From positions 89,045,585 to 89,109,584 of the forward strand of contig JBOZIK010000001.1 in NCBI GenBank assembly GCA_051453625.1: a DNA stretch of 64,000 nucleotides, read 5' to 3'. Origin of the DNA: Welwitschia mirabilis. Its lineage: Eukaryota > Gnetophyta > Gnetopsida > Welwitschiales. The notes beneath the pieces were generated by a model. That model was not told the origin of the DNA and searched no databases. It saw only the letters and a list, made by a program, of their open reading frames with translations. Numbering within the stretch: position 1 is the first letter of the stretch; every line of letters starts with the position of its first letter. The position numbers were made by a program, and so were the translations under genes. This document shows positions 10,366-21,557 of this stretch, piece after piece.

Positions 10366-12487
10366 GGTAATCACAAATTTGTGATACGTTGACATTGCTA
10401 ACTTTTTGTAAGTAAAATATTACTCTATTTTATGACTTATTATGAAAAAAAAATATTGTACAAGTAGTCGAGAGATTATATTTGGAATGATAATATGCTA
10501 TTTAGAGAATGCAAAAGCCATGTCATTAGAAGATTCATAGAGGAAAACTTGCAAAAAGAAATTTTAAAGGAAGCTCATGGGGGAGAAGGAGGACATTACG
10601 ATGCAAAGAGAACAAGAATAAAAATTCTTCATATGGGATACTATTAGATCACAATGTTCAAGAATGTAAACATCTATGTCAAAAGTTGAATAAATGTCAA
10701 AGGAAATGCACATTTAGCCATAAGTTAGAGATGCCATAATAATGGACTTAAATGATTGAATCTTTTGATGTTTGGGGACTAGATTTTATTGAATCTATTA
10801 ATCCTTCATCTTTTGGAACGAAATACATTTTTGTCTATGTTAATGACTTCNNNNNNNNNNNNNNNNNNNNNNNNNNNNNNNNNNNNNNNNNNNNNNNNNN
10901 NNNNNNNNNNNNNNNNNNNNNNNNNNATTAACTTTTTTCTTAGGAATATTGTCTACTAGTTTGGAGCCCCTAAAAGTCTTATATCTAATAGAAGAACTTA
11001 TTTTACTAATGAAGTTTTTCAGAAACGTTTGACCAAAATTAGAATCCATTACAAACTCTCTACTCTCTATCACCCTGAATCCAATGGTCAAGCTAAAGTA
11101 ACTAATAAAGAGATTAATAGAATATTAACAATAGTTATAAACAATAAGAAAACTAATTGGTCTGATAAGTTAAATGAAGCTCTATGGGCTTATAGAATAA
11201 CTTAGAAACATACTACAGAATTTACTTCATCTGACTTAGTCTANNNNNNNNNNNNNNNNNNNNNNNNNNNNNNNNNNNNNNNNNNNNNNNNNNNNNNNNN
11301 NNNNNNNNNNNNNNNNNNNNNNNNNNNNNNNNNNNNNNNNNNNATGATCTTAGCAAAATTATATAGTAAAAGGGAAAGAATTGCTAGCAGTGGTAATGAC
11401 ATTAAAAAATTTTGGACATTATATTTTAGATTACAAAGTAAAAGTTCATATGGACCATAGTCCCCTTAGATTTCTAATGAATAAGAAAGAAGCTAACACG
11501 AGAATTATGAGATGTATATTATTAATGCAAAAGTTTGATTTAAAAATAATTGATAGGAAAAGAACAACAATGTGGTAGTAGATTACTTATCAAGGTTAGA
11601 GTTTTTAAATAGAGAGCAAATCAAATAAGAGATGAGTTTCCTGATGAGTACCTTTTTTAGGTAATCACAAATTCGTGATATGTTAACATTGCTAACTTTT
11701 TGTAAGTAAAATATTGCTCTCTTTTATGAATTATTATGAAAAAAAAAATATTTTTCAAGTAGTTNNNNNNNNNNAATGCAAAGGCCATGTTATTAGAAGA
11801 CCCATAGAGGAAAACTTGCAAAAAGAAATTTTAAAGGAAGCTCATGGGGAAGAAGAAGGAGGACATTATGATGCAAAGAGAATAGGAATAAAAATTCTTC
11901 ATGTGGGATACTATTAGCTTCCAATGTTTAAGAATGCAAACATCTATGTCAAAAGTTGAATAAATATCAAAGGACAGGTACATTTAGCCATAAGTTAGAT
12001 ATGCCATAATAATGAACTCAAATGGTTGAATCTTTTGATGTTTGGGGAATAGATTTTATTGGATCTATTAATCCTTAATCTTTTGGAAAGAAATACATTT
12101 TTGTCTATGTTAACTACTTCACTAAATGGGTTGAGGCTAAGGATGTAACAAATTATTCTTCCCAAATCATAGTTAACTTTTTTCACAGGAATATTATCTA
12201 CTAGTTTGGAGCCCCTAGAAGTCTTATATCTAATAGGAGAACTTATTTTACTAATGAATTTTTTCAAAAACATTTGACCAAATTTAAAATCCATTACAAA
12301 CTCTCTACTCTTTATCACCTCGAATCCGATGGTTAAGCTAAAGTAACTAATAAAGAGCTTAATAGAATATTAACAAAAGTTATAAAAAATAAGAAAACTA
12401 ATTGGGCTAATAAGTTAAATGAAGCTCTATGGGCTCATAGAATAACTTAGAAACATACTATAGGATTTACTTCATATGAATTAGTCT
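10049..12487 (+). repeat. 1.2-kb direct duplication across a 100-N gap (10049-11243 and 11344-12487)
   Basis: RNase H C-terminal half plus integrase occur twice, starting atgatcttngcaaaattata. The second copy carries its own small differences, a 10-N gap at 11765-11774 and no counterpart of the 76-N gap in the first. It continues into the unique integrase C-terminus, while the first ends at the contig edge. Two haplotypes or two near-identical elements joined at the gap explain this best. Confidence 0.85.
10370..11243 (+). pseudogene. integrase remnant of element B, first copy
   Basis: The zinc-binding part is seen as HVIRRFIEENLQKEILKEAH and GGHYDAKRTRIKILHMGYY. The core begins FDVWGLDFIESINPSSFG, with the first catalytic Asp, then KYIFVYVNDF before the 10851-10926 gap. 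After the gap come GAPKSLISNRRTYFTNEVF and YHPESNGQAKVTNKEINRIL. The second catalytic Asp is replaced by Asn (SNRR) and the Glu by Lys (GQAKV), so the core could not insert DNA even if the stops were absent. Confidence 0.8.
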
Positions 12488-12960
12488 ATGAAAAAGAGCT
12501 ATTTTGTCAATTGAATTTAGAACAAAACATTTAAATTAGCTAAATAATTAAAATGTAATTTAGATGCAACTCAAAAAGAATGGATAGAAAACATGAATAT
12601 TTTAGATACAAATAGAAAAAAACTCTTCTACATAAAGGAATTATACAATGGGACACTAAAATATATCATAATAATAGAATTAGAAAAATAAATTTTAATA
12701 TAGAAGATTTTGTACTAATTTATGATCCTAAGAAAATCCATTCAAAATAAAACTATGAACAAAATTGGCTAGGACCCTATACCATAACACAAATTCTAGG
12801 GAATAAAGCCATAGAAATCTATGATCTTGATTAAAAAGTAGCCTACTAAGTTAATCGATAAAGAGTAAGGTTGTATTATAATCATAAGTCCATACTTACT
12901 TATTTAGGAAAACTTGATAGAGTGGAAAGAATACTTCTACTCTACCTCTAAAATAAAGCT
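11344..12960 (+). pseudogene. RNase H end and integrase, second copy, with integrase C-terminus
   Basis: This repeats the RNase H tail (MNKKEANTRIMRCILLMQKF) and the integrase, and fills the part lost to a gap in the first copy: FDVWGIDFIGSINP, then VYVNYFTKWVEAKDVTNYSS. The same Asp-to-Asn (SNRRTYF) and Glu-to-Lys (GQAKV) changes are present. Beyond the duplication, 12500-12960 gives the C-terminal part: RKINFNIEDFVLIYDPKK, NWLGPYTITQILGNKAIEIY and VNR-x-RVRLYYNH, the GPY/F-type end of gypsy integrases without a chromodomain. Stops are frequent. Confidence 0.8.
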
Positions 12961-13684
12961 CAAAAATTACATAATAAAAAGAACATATCTTTTTTTTAAG
13001 GTTTATTCAGTCTATTAATTTATCAAGTTGTTTAAGGTGAATGAAATGATTATAAATCAAGAAGTTAACTTGATAAGTCCTCAACAAGAAATTATGCATT
13101 ATCTTTATTAAGAATATTAAGAAGATATATTACATCACATAACAAGATACCTTCATATATATTTATATATGTTAGACAAATGAATGCCACAATGTTCTAC
13201 TGCANNNNNNNNNNNNNNNNNNNNNNNNNNNNNNNNNNNNNNNNNNNNNNNNNNNNNNNNNNNNNNNNNNNNNNNNNNNNNNNNNNNNNNNNNNNNNNNN
13301 NNNNGGGAATAAAGCCATAGAAATCTATGATCTTGATGAAAAAGTAACCTACTAAGTTAATCGGTAAAGAGTAAGGTTGTATTATAATCATAAGTTCGTA
13401 CTTACTTATTTAGGAAACCCTGAAAGAGTGGAAAGAATACTTCCACTCTACCTCTGAAATAAAGCTCAAAAATTACATAATAAAGAGGACATATTTTTTT
13501 TTTAAGGTTTATTTAGTCTATCAATTACCAAGTTCTTTAAGGTAAATGAAATAATTATAAATCAAGAAGTTAACTCGATAAGTTCTCAACAAGAAAGTAT
13601 GCATTATCTTTATTAAGAAGATATATTACATCACATAACAAAATACCTTCATTAGATAAATGAATACGACAATGTTCTACTACA
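12799..13684 (+). repeat. direct duplication across a 100-N gap (12799-13204 and 13305-13684)
   Basis: The integrase end and following noncoding tract (gggaataaagccatagaaat...) are repeated after the N run 13205-13304. The second copy lacks a short piece near tatatatttatatatgtt. It then continues into new sequence. Confidence 0.8.
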
Positions 13685-13778
13685 AGTGTACTGGGGCAAA
13701 CATCCCCAAGAGGGGCCTTTGATAGTATAATAAAATAGCTATAAGAACTCTATTAAGAAATTAGTTAATCACGATCTG

Positions 13779-13815
<37 letters not shown>

Positions 13816-15206
13816 NNNNNNNNNNNNNNNNNNNNNNNNNNNNNNNNNNNNNNNNNNNNNNNNNNNNNNNNNNNNNNNNNNNNNNNNNNNNNNNNNNNNN
13901 NNNNNNNNNNNNNNNTAATCTAAATTATGAAAAATAAAAAGTAAAGGAACAGTTGTGCACTAAGATTATTTGAGACATAGGTAGTTACCAAAATAGGAAC
14001 CTTTTCACAACTAAAGATTAAAAAAGAAAAGTCTTTAGAAGGAAATATTCTATTCTATGGTGGAATGTGTATCCAAAAGTTTTGAATTCAATAGCATGCA
14101 TAATTATTAAATTCTATTTAAGATGAGAGAATACTTTAAATTTTTAAATCAATTTACATAATCTTAAGAATTTGATGAATTGTTTAGTTTGAATTTTCTT
14201 TAATAGACTAGATGTGCTCATAATATAGTAAAAATAGTAAAAGATAATATATTGGGAATAAAACTTAAAAACTTTATTAAGAAAAGTAATTATTTCATCT
14301 AATTACAGAAGTAAAAAGCAAAAACACTTCTCAAATCCTTAAATAAACTACTCATCGACTTAAGCAATTCAATTTTTAAAATGACCACAAGACTTATTCC
14401 TCTTATGAGGATGCCTAGTCTTTGATGTTAACTAAGTAGAATTTTTACCCAAGGGAAAAATATGCTTTTAAAATAGAGATTTAGTCAGCATATCAATCTC
14501 TTTTGGATGGGCTAACCAAAAGTTCTAATAAGGTTTAGCATTCCATGTTATCCTCTCTATATTCTTCTTATTAAAACTTAATGCAGCTAAGCTCAGGATA
14601 GGATTTGTGCCCTAAAGCTAATCAACTTTCTCTTCTAAAATTTACATCTATCTAGCTAGCTAATCTAAAAAAATATTGCAAATTAACTCCCCATAACTGA
14701 GCTATTGACATAGTTCTTTACTTCTTAACTTTAGGTACTCACTCACTAAGTGATGAACTAAAGAAATAAATCTTAGAGTAATGAAACCACTTCCAAAGTG
14801 ATCCTACTAGCCTTAATGATAAAAGAACCTAAAGCATCTAAAATGTCAATAGTCCATTTGTAATCATAGCATGAAAACTGCTGAATTACATTCTTAGACC
14901 TAATAGAGAATTGAGATGATTGAGGGTCTATAGTACTAATACACATATCCATTTCTATAGAACCTAAACTAAATAAATAATACTTTACCTTTTTGATGTC
15001 AGAGGTAGAAATAGAAAAGAAATGAGAAGTGTAAGTCATGAAGATTAAAGAATAAAAGAAGACAAAAGAAAGTAGAAGATAACTAAGCAAAGAGATTCTT
15101 AAGCTCAGATGAAAAGTGATGGATAACTAGCATGAAGAAAATACAATTTATAGCACAAATCTTATTCTCCTATGTAACAAATTTAATTCAACTAAGTTAT
15201 ATAATA
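13685..15206 (+). other. noncoding part of element B after the integrase
   Basis: No coding block is recognisable. Near 13690-13717 a purine-rich run, ccccaagaggggcc, precedes ttgatagtataat and resembles a polypurine tract, but no matching LTR starts there. A TG microsatellite abuts a 100-N gap at 13816-13915. The minus-strand open stretch at 14773-15090 has no recognisable domain. Confidence 0.5.
13782..13815 (+). repeat. (TG)n microsatellite
   Basis: At least 17 TG units run up to the N gap starting at 13816. The true length is unknown because the run ends at the gap, which it may have caused. Confidence 0.95.
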
Positions 15207-16614
15207 CACACATGTTTGTTTTTAAAGTAAAAAGCTTTATAAAAGTGATATATTTATTTTACTGAATAGAAGAAGTATGCCAAGTATCAGCATAAATCTT
15301 TAAGCATGTCTCAAATTAAGGAATTCTAAATTGACCAAGATTCAACTTAAAGTTAAGACTTCAAATTGATTTATGATTAGTTTGAATTTTCTGAGCTATA
15401 TGCCACTGTAGTGATCCACTAAATCTTTCTATTATAAACAAACACATCATCGAACATTTACTACAAATCTATAGATGCCTTTTAATTAGAGAAAATTTTT
15501 AAGTTGTATTTAACAACTCAGAAAAATATTTTCTATAATTTTTTAAAAAAAGATAAAGAAGAAAAATTACCAATGTTTTTATCCAATAGAATTACATTGC
15601 AAATCAAACCTTGAAATAATCAAGAGAAGGAAGATCACTTGGCTGATTAACACCAATCCAAGGTCTGAACTGTGGATTAGATTTCTGATAAGCCATTTAA
15701 AGTTTAAATTCTTTGGTTGACACCAATTCAAAGTTAAAAATTTGAATCAGATTTCAAAGCAAGTTATTCATCTTCCTGGCTTTAAAAACCTACATTTAAA
15801 TAAGTATCTCAAGATTAATCAACATTAACTTGAAGTCGATACTTTGAATTGGATTAAAATCCNNNNNNNNNNNNNNNNNNNNNNNNNNNNNNNNNNNNNN
15901 NNNNNNNNNNNNNNNNNNNNNNNNNNNNNNNNNNNNNNNNNNNNNNNNNNNNNNNNNNNNNNCACACATGTTTGTTTTTAAAGTAAAAAGATTGATAAAA
16001 GTGATATATTTATTTTACTAAATAGAAGAAGTGTGCCAAGTATCAGCATAAATCTTTAAGCATGTCTCAAATTAAGGGATCCTAAATTGACCAAGATTCA
16101 ACTTAAAGTTAAGACTTAAAATTGATTTATGATTAGTTTAAATTTTCTGAGCTATATGCCATTGCAGGGATCCACTAAATGTTGCTCTTATAAATAAACA
16201 CATCATCAAACATTTACTATAAACCTGTAGATGCCTTTTAATTAGAGAAAATTTTTAGTTGTACTTAACAACTCAGAAAAATATTTTCTGTAATTTTTTA
16301 AGAAAAGATAAAGAATAAAAATTACCAATGTTTTTCTCCAATAGAATTACATTTGTAAATCAAACCTTGAAATAATCAAGAGAAGGAAAATCACTTGGCT
16401 GATTAACACCAACTTAAGATCTAAACTGTGGGTTATATTTTTGATAAGCCATTTAAAGTTTAAATTCCTTAGTTAACACCAACTCAAAGTTAAAAATTTG
16501 AGTCAGATTTCAAACCAAATTATTCATCTTCCTGGCTTTGAAATCCTACATTTAAATAAGTTTCTAAATATTAATCAACATTAACTTAAAGTTGAGACTT
16601 TGAATTGGATTAAA
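15207..16614 (+). repeat. 650-bp direct duplication across a 100-N gap (15207-15862 and 15963-16614)
   Basis: The tract beginning cacacatgtttgtttttaaa is present before and after the N run 15863-15962, with substitutions and small indels. The second copy continues into new sequence from about 16615. This adds about 0.65 kb to element B. Confidence 0.8.
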
Positions 16615-16800
16615 AGCCAATCTAAGTATTTCCTTATCCTATAATTAAGGGGGTGAAAATTCACCTCTATCGACTGACAATGATCTAAAGTCTAAACTTT
16701 AAATCAAATTTTAAGCTAGATCCTTAGCTCGTAAGTTTAAAAGTTAACAAATACTAGCCCAAATATAAAGATTTGGATCAGATTTCAAGCTAATTTTAAT
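15640..16800 (+). repeat. degenerate short tandem motif in the 3' noncoding part of B
   Basis: Variants of a motif meaning roughly 'acaccaa..caaagtt.aaa.tttgaatcagattt' recur near 15650, 15720, 15825, 16410, 16470, 16580, 16690 and 16760, spaced mostly 60-110 bp. Clear pairs are aactgtggattagattt and aaatttgaatcagattt. Large Tat/Athila elements often carry tandem repeats after the integrase; here the units are much decayed. Confidence 0.5.
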
Positions 16801-16940
16801 TCTTTAAACTTGCTTTTTAAGGAGGAAGATCTGATTCTTAATGATCCTCATCAAATTCTCTCTATAAATTTAGCATGAGATTCTATTTTTTTGTTTACAC
16901 CTATATTTATTATGATGATAGTAGAAATTTAAAGGACCTC

Positions 16941-17038
16941 ATTAAGAACTTATGAGTTCTTAATAATCACTTCAAATTCCTTCAATTGTTTTCATAATGG
17001 ATTTGATAGTTCCCATCAAGAACTCGTGAGTCCTTGAT
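16941..17038. repeat. two related short palindromes
   Basis: attaagaact-tatg-agttcttaat (16941-16964) is a perfect 10-bp inverted repeat with a 4-base loop. atcaagaact-cgtg-agtccttgat (17015-17038) is the same design with one mismatch. The flanks are also alike (tcacttcaaattcc / ccctcatcaaatcc), so this is a duplicated unit of about 74 bp. Confidence 0.7.
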
Positions 17039-17869
17039 GACCCTCATCAAATCCAGTGCTATAAAGAGTTAGTACCACTTAAGTATGTCTTCTAATTATC
17101 TTATCATTTCACTTAAAATCATTCTCGATGATCCCTCTCCATTCTCGATGATCCTCATTACAATGTTAACTCCACATTGGATCAACCATATCAGCACCCA
17201 TGATGTCAGCCCTGACTCAGCAAAATTTTTGAATTTTCAGCTTGCAAAAATCTACATCTAAATTTTTCCAACATCAGTGAGATACGAAAATTTCTAGTCA
17301 CAACTATTTTTTTTATAGTAAGATTTCTCATTTATTGCTCAATCATGAAAATTAAATATAATAGTAAGTATGAGTTTTATCTATTTAAAACAAAAAAATA
17401 GGTCACTAATTTCTACTTTTACCTTGAATTTTTAATTTATTATGTTTATTTATTTTCTTATTTTCAAGCTTTTTAAAAATGGTAGAATATCTTTGAGTAA
17501 AAATTTTAGGCATAACTATTACTCTAATTTAATCATTTAGGATCAAGATAAACTTGACTTGGGGTGGGAGGAGAGGGGTAATGTTGTTACATATAACTAA
17601 CTAATAGGGTGTAAATCAATTTTTACTTAATAAGCTCTTTCCAAAGTTTCTCTATTNNNNNNNNNNTTATAAGAATTTCTCTTTTATAGATGCATTTATT
17701 CCTATTTAACTTATACTCTAGTATAAATTCTTATAGAATGCAAGGTTATTTCGATGTTGAAGTTTTCTCAAGTTCTTTTAAATCCCTATTTCATAGAATA
17801 CAAATAACGACTTATCGAGCTTGGGTGATATGAGTGGCTTACCCTAAATAACAGATTTTCTTTGGAATT
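17039..17869 (+). other. noncoding tract of element B
   Basis: No domain is readable. A purine run, ggggtgggaggagagggg, at about 17561-17578 is followed by taatgttgttac and could be an old polypurine tract, but there is no LTR homologous to B after it. A 10-N gap lies at 17657-17666. Confidence 0.4.
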
Positions 17870-18280
17870 TGTATATGAATTCTACAAAAAGTTAAGTATT
17901 ACTGACACCAAAACTATATTAGAAACCTCTATAGGGAACCATTGGATATTAATTACTTAAGAAAATATAAGAGAAATTTTTTACCTACCACCCAGAGGAA
18001 AGTCCATCAATCACACTAGTAGAAAAGAAGATGTAAACCTAAGTATGAGTCTAATGGGATGGGTGGTAGCCTACGGAATAATTCTAGTCAACAAGGACAT
18101 AGAGATAAAATTCTTCATTATTTCCAGAATTGTGGCTAGTAATTTGATGTCAATTCTTTACAAATAAAAGGATATCACATTAATTGGTCTATATATGATA
18201 CTAGCAATAAGGGATAAGATAAAACACACCAACATGAATGTTATAGAAGGGATATTTTTGGGGTTCACAAGGCATATTAT
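17870..18280 (+). pseudogene. plant transposon-protein-like domain remnant in element B
   Basis: A plus-strand reading of about 137 codons has only two stops: VYEFYKKLSITDTKTILETS, later IREIFYLPPRGKSINHTSRK, then LMGWVVAYGIILVNKDIEIK, FFIISRIVASNLMSILYK and LYMILAIRDKIKHTN. The layout (FYxxL start, a short LP-x-x-G loop, a basic helical middle, then LYxIL) resembles the family annotated as 'putative plant transposon protein' that accompanies plant LTR elements. Its function is not known. It ends at a 10-N gap. The family call is by memory of the pattern and is only moderately sure. Confidence 0.4.
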
Positions 18281-18589
18281 NNNNNNNNNNGTTGGAATTC
18301 AATCTTTGGGAGAAGTAGGACTTGGATTTCCTTCTCTAATTACTTAAATTCTAAGTAAAAATAAAGTTTCATTTCAACTAAATACATCTTATGTCAAGGT
18401 TTCTATTCAAATTTTATTTAGGGTTAAGGAGTTAATTCTCCTGAAAACTCTAAGATACGAGACAACCCAGCTGGACTCAGGGGAATCTTCTTCTGCTCTA
18501 TAAATTCTACCTCCACTACTACCTTCCTTAATTTTGCCATAAGACCCAATCTGATTTACATTTAAAGAACTTTTACTTTTTACATCCAT

Positions 18590-19860
18590 TTTAGTCTAGC
18601 CAATTATCCAAAGCACTAGAGAAAGATAAATTGGATAGCCTCTATAGCACTTTGAGTTCAGTCAAAGATGAAATTCAAATTTGTCTAGGTAGAAAATAAG
18701 AAGTTTTAGCATTGCAAGATTAGGTGGGTAATCTAAAAGTTGAAAATAAATTCTTAAAATAGAAATTGGATCAAGAAAAAGAGAATAATAAATAGCTACA
18801 TGGAGAGATCTCTAGCAGAGAAGAAGATATTCAACTTTCTGCATCCTTCAACTCTCTGCATCCTTCAAAGAAGTAAGTAAGAAATTAAGAGGACTTATGC
18901 ATGCATTGCTAAATTGGAATTAGCTACTGAAGATAGAGGAAAGATAGAAAATTTTTCAAGAGAAAGGAAAAACATGTTAGTGTCCCTATTAGAGAATTTA
19001 GCTTTAAGGAAAAAGTATGATGCTGAATATANNNNNNNNNNTATTGAGCATCAACAAAGATTTATCATCTTTATGAATAATGAAGGGTCTCTACCCTTGA
19101 ACAGGGAATTCATAGATATAATTTATGCAGATTTACAAGAGATGAATGAGAAATTTATGAAAATTCATGTAGAGGCCCGAGATTATAAACAAAAATGGCA
19201 TTTGGATACTATCAATCCCTCTTAGGAGCAAATAAGAGAGCCATGGATTAATTAATTAAAGAAAATAAGGCTCTCAAAAATTGAATGGGAAAAGAAAGCT
19301 CTTCTAATCATCTTTCACTTAATTCTTCAATAAAAGAATTTTTTCCGAAAATAAAAGAGGAAATCAGAAGGGTAATGACTTCAATTTAGGACACCCCTTC
19401 AACTTCTTTAACTCTATCTTATGAGATCGAAAATAGAATAAAATCGAGTATTATTGATACTCTGAGAGAATCTCATGCAAAGTTAAAGAATGATTTTAAA
19501 TTAATAATTCTTGAATCTATCCAACTCATTATTTAAAATTTGAAGAAGAAGAACATGAGGTTACTCCATGAGCTTTACCTCATGGAATTAAAATTGGGTN
19601 NNNNNNNNNNNNNNNNNNNNNNNNNNNNNNNNNNNNNNNNNNNNNNNNNNNNNNNNNNNNNNNNNNNNNNNNNNNNNNNNNNNNNNNNNAAAGAAAATTT
19701 AGAAAGAATTATTCAAAAAAATTCTGGAGGATGATCAAAGATGATATGCATTTTTGCTAATTTCAAAAGAGATATTAGAGCATTATAAATTGAAATTGTG
19801 TAGAAGAAAATGAAAGTTTTCATAAGAGAACTCAAAAATAATTTTTGAATGATACCATAA
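18590..19860 (+). pseudogene. coiled-coil protein remnant in the 3' part of element B
   Basis: Plus-strand segments are rich in K, E, L, Q and N: LVNSLYSTL-like leads, VGNLKVENKFLK, KLDQEKENNK, GKIENFSRERKNML (in the 103-codon open stretch 18914-19225), MNEKFMKIHVEARDYKQKWH, and IKEFFPKIKEEIRRVM. Leucines fall at heptad-like spacing. It follows the transposon-protein-like block and probably formed one reading with it. I do not recognise the family; large gypsy elements often carry such an extra ORF after integrase. N gaps at 19032-19041 and 19600-19689 interrupt it. Confidence 0.4.
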
Positions 19861-20471
19861 TAAAATTTTGTAGATCTTTAGAAGAATGTGAATTAAACAT
19901 TAAAGTTTTTGTAATATCCTCTTAGGATTTTTAGTAGTTTTGTTCTTTTAAAAATCAAATTATTTATAACATAACTATGCTAAGAGGAATATTTATGGAT
20001 AATTTTTCAAAGTTAGAAAATAAAAACTCATTTGAGATGTATATAGTTCCTTTGGGATAAAGCTCAATATTAGAACAGCAAGTTAAGGCAACTCTGGAAA
20101 TAGAACATGCACTCCTAAAGTCCTAAAACAAAAGCTCCTTTAGCTCCTAAGAGAAAGAGAGAAAAACCAACCAAGCCAAGAGATCCTCCAGGAGGTAGAG
20201 GCGAGGGAAAAAAAAGTAGCTCCAACATGGNNNNNNNNNNNNNNNNNNNNNNNNNNNNNNNNNNNTCTTCAAGAAGAACAAAGAAAAATTTTAGAGGCTC
20301 TAGAAAGGGTAAAACAATCTGCCCAGATAAAGGGAAGAGTTAGAATCCAGCAAGGAGCACTCCTTTATTTTCAAAAGATGGAAAGAAAAATAATAAGGTT
20401 ATCCATTTTCTTTATCTCTTATAAATATTTTATTTGTTAAGGGAATAACAACAAATTAAGCTTACTGGAAC
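19861..20471 (+). other. 3' end of the internal region of element B
   Basis: A basic, proline-containing stretch is readable near 20120-20225 (around REKPTKPRDPPGGRGEGKKS), and QEEQRKILEALERVKQSAQI follows the 35-N gap at 20231-20265. It may be the tail of the preceding ORF. The last 60 bases before the right LTR are AT-rich and include a weak purine tract (taagggaataacaa). Confidence 0.4.
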
Positions 20472-21552
20472 TAATGGGAATGAATTTAATATAAATTTTG
20501 CTTATTAATAAAGTATTTTTCCTTAGATCAATTATATATTTCATCAGCAAATAGATTTTTTTGCTTATTTTTATGCTTACTAATCAGTAGGTTAGTTAGT
20601 TAGTATGTTAATAGGTTAGTATGTATATATTTCATTATTAGGTTTCAAATATAGGATGTCAAGTGGCATAATGATGAGATACAAGGTTGAGGTAGTGAAT
20701 CAGCATAACAACCTTAATCATATACCTATTCTTTAAGAGCAACGAATGGAAATGAAAAACCTAACAAGGTTATAAGAACGTAATCACCATCAAAGGTGGA
20801 AATCTTCTTGGCAAAAAAGGTTTTAGTAATATACAAGGTAAAATAATCAAGCTAAGGAATTCTATCTAGCTTGCAAAGGTGTTAGAAATACTTTTCCACA
20901 TTCCATAGTGTTATTTGTAAATAAGAACATAGTTTCTTAGCTCATCTTTATCTTAAAATTGGTACTTCAATATAAAGCTAAAAAGAACTTGAGTATCATT
21001 GTGCACATGCTTTATTACTTGAAAAAGCATTATTACTTCAATCTTACTCTTGTTTGTGTAGTTGGTTATAAACTAGGATAATTTTAGTACTTAGAAATAA
21101 GTATTACTTAGCAGTTTGTTTAATCATCATTATGTTTCATTTCTTTTAGTATTTCCCCTTGGTGTAATAGATATACTTAGTAGTTAAGCNNNNNNNNNNN
21201 NNNNNNNNNNNNNNNNNNNNNNNNNNNNNNNNNNNNNNNNNNNNNNNNNNNNNNNNNNNNNNNNNNNNNNNNNNNNNNNNNNNNNNNNNTACTTAGTAAT
21301 TAAGTTTAAATAAAGAACTTGACTAGTTCAAGTAACTTCATCATAAGACTATTGTGATGATGAATTTTGAGCTACATGATTAAGTCTTAACTAGTTCTTT
21401 AGTAAGCCTTTAATGTATTTTTATTTAATGATGTGTGCTTATTTCAAATTAGTAGTAGCATAGTTTCTACATTTTTCTAGCATTGTTTTGTAGTTTATGA
21501 TATTATTTTATAATATTTTCTGCACTTATTTTATCATATAAGCCATCCATCA
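20472..21552 (+). mobile_element. right LTR of element B
   Basis: It starts taatgggaatgaattta (TG mutated to TA) and ends catccatca, matching the left LTR at both ends. It contains a 100-N gap (21190-21289) whose edges share about 15 bases (tacttagta-ttaag). Many substitutions separate the two LTRs, so the insertion is old. It lacks the primer site after it, as expected for the downstream LTR. Confidence 0.8.
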
Positions 21553-21557
21553 TCTAT
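21553..21557. repeat. right target-site duplication of element B
   Basis: tctat follows the LTR end and pairs with cctat at 4559-4563. Confidence 0.6.

Larger units (their letters stand above)
4564..21552 (+). mobile_element. Ty3/gypsy Athila-like element B, nested in A
   Basis: B is bounded by two related LTRs (4564-5526 and 20472-21552), flanked by cctat/tctat and has a primer site next to the left LTR. Inside, plus-strand remnants appear in the order gag, protease, RT, RNase H and integrase, followed by about 7 kb of 3' sequence. The RT motifs (FPLPFINQVL, CNALATFQR, VFIDDFS) and the protease C-terminal stretch ILGRLWMDIVDAII are typical of the Athila group. Its apparent length of 17 kb is inflated by at least four gap-flanking duplications. 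All coding parts are interrupted. Confidence 0.8.

Noticed and set aside
13690-13730. Possible polypurine tract and LTR start after the integrase of B
   Set aside because: No LTR homologous to 4564-5526 or to any other repeat begins there; the true right LTR is at 20472.
17561-17590. Purine-rich run followed by tgttgttac as an LTR start
   Set aside because: No partner LTR in the window, so it cannot be supported.
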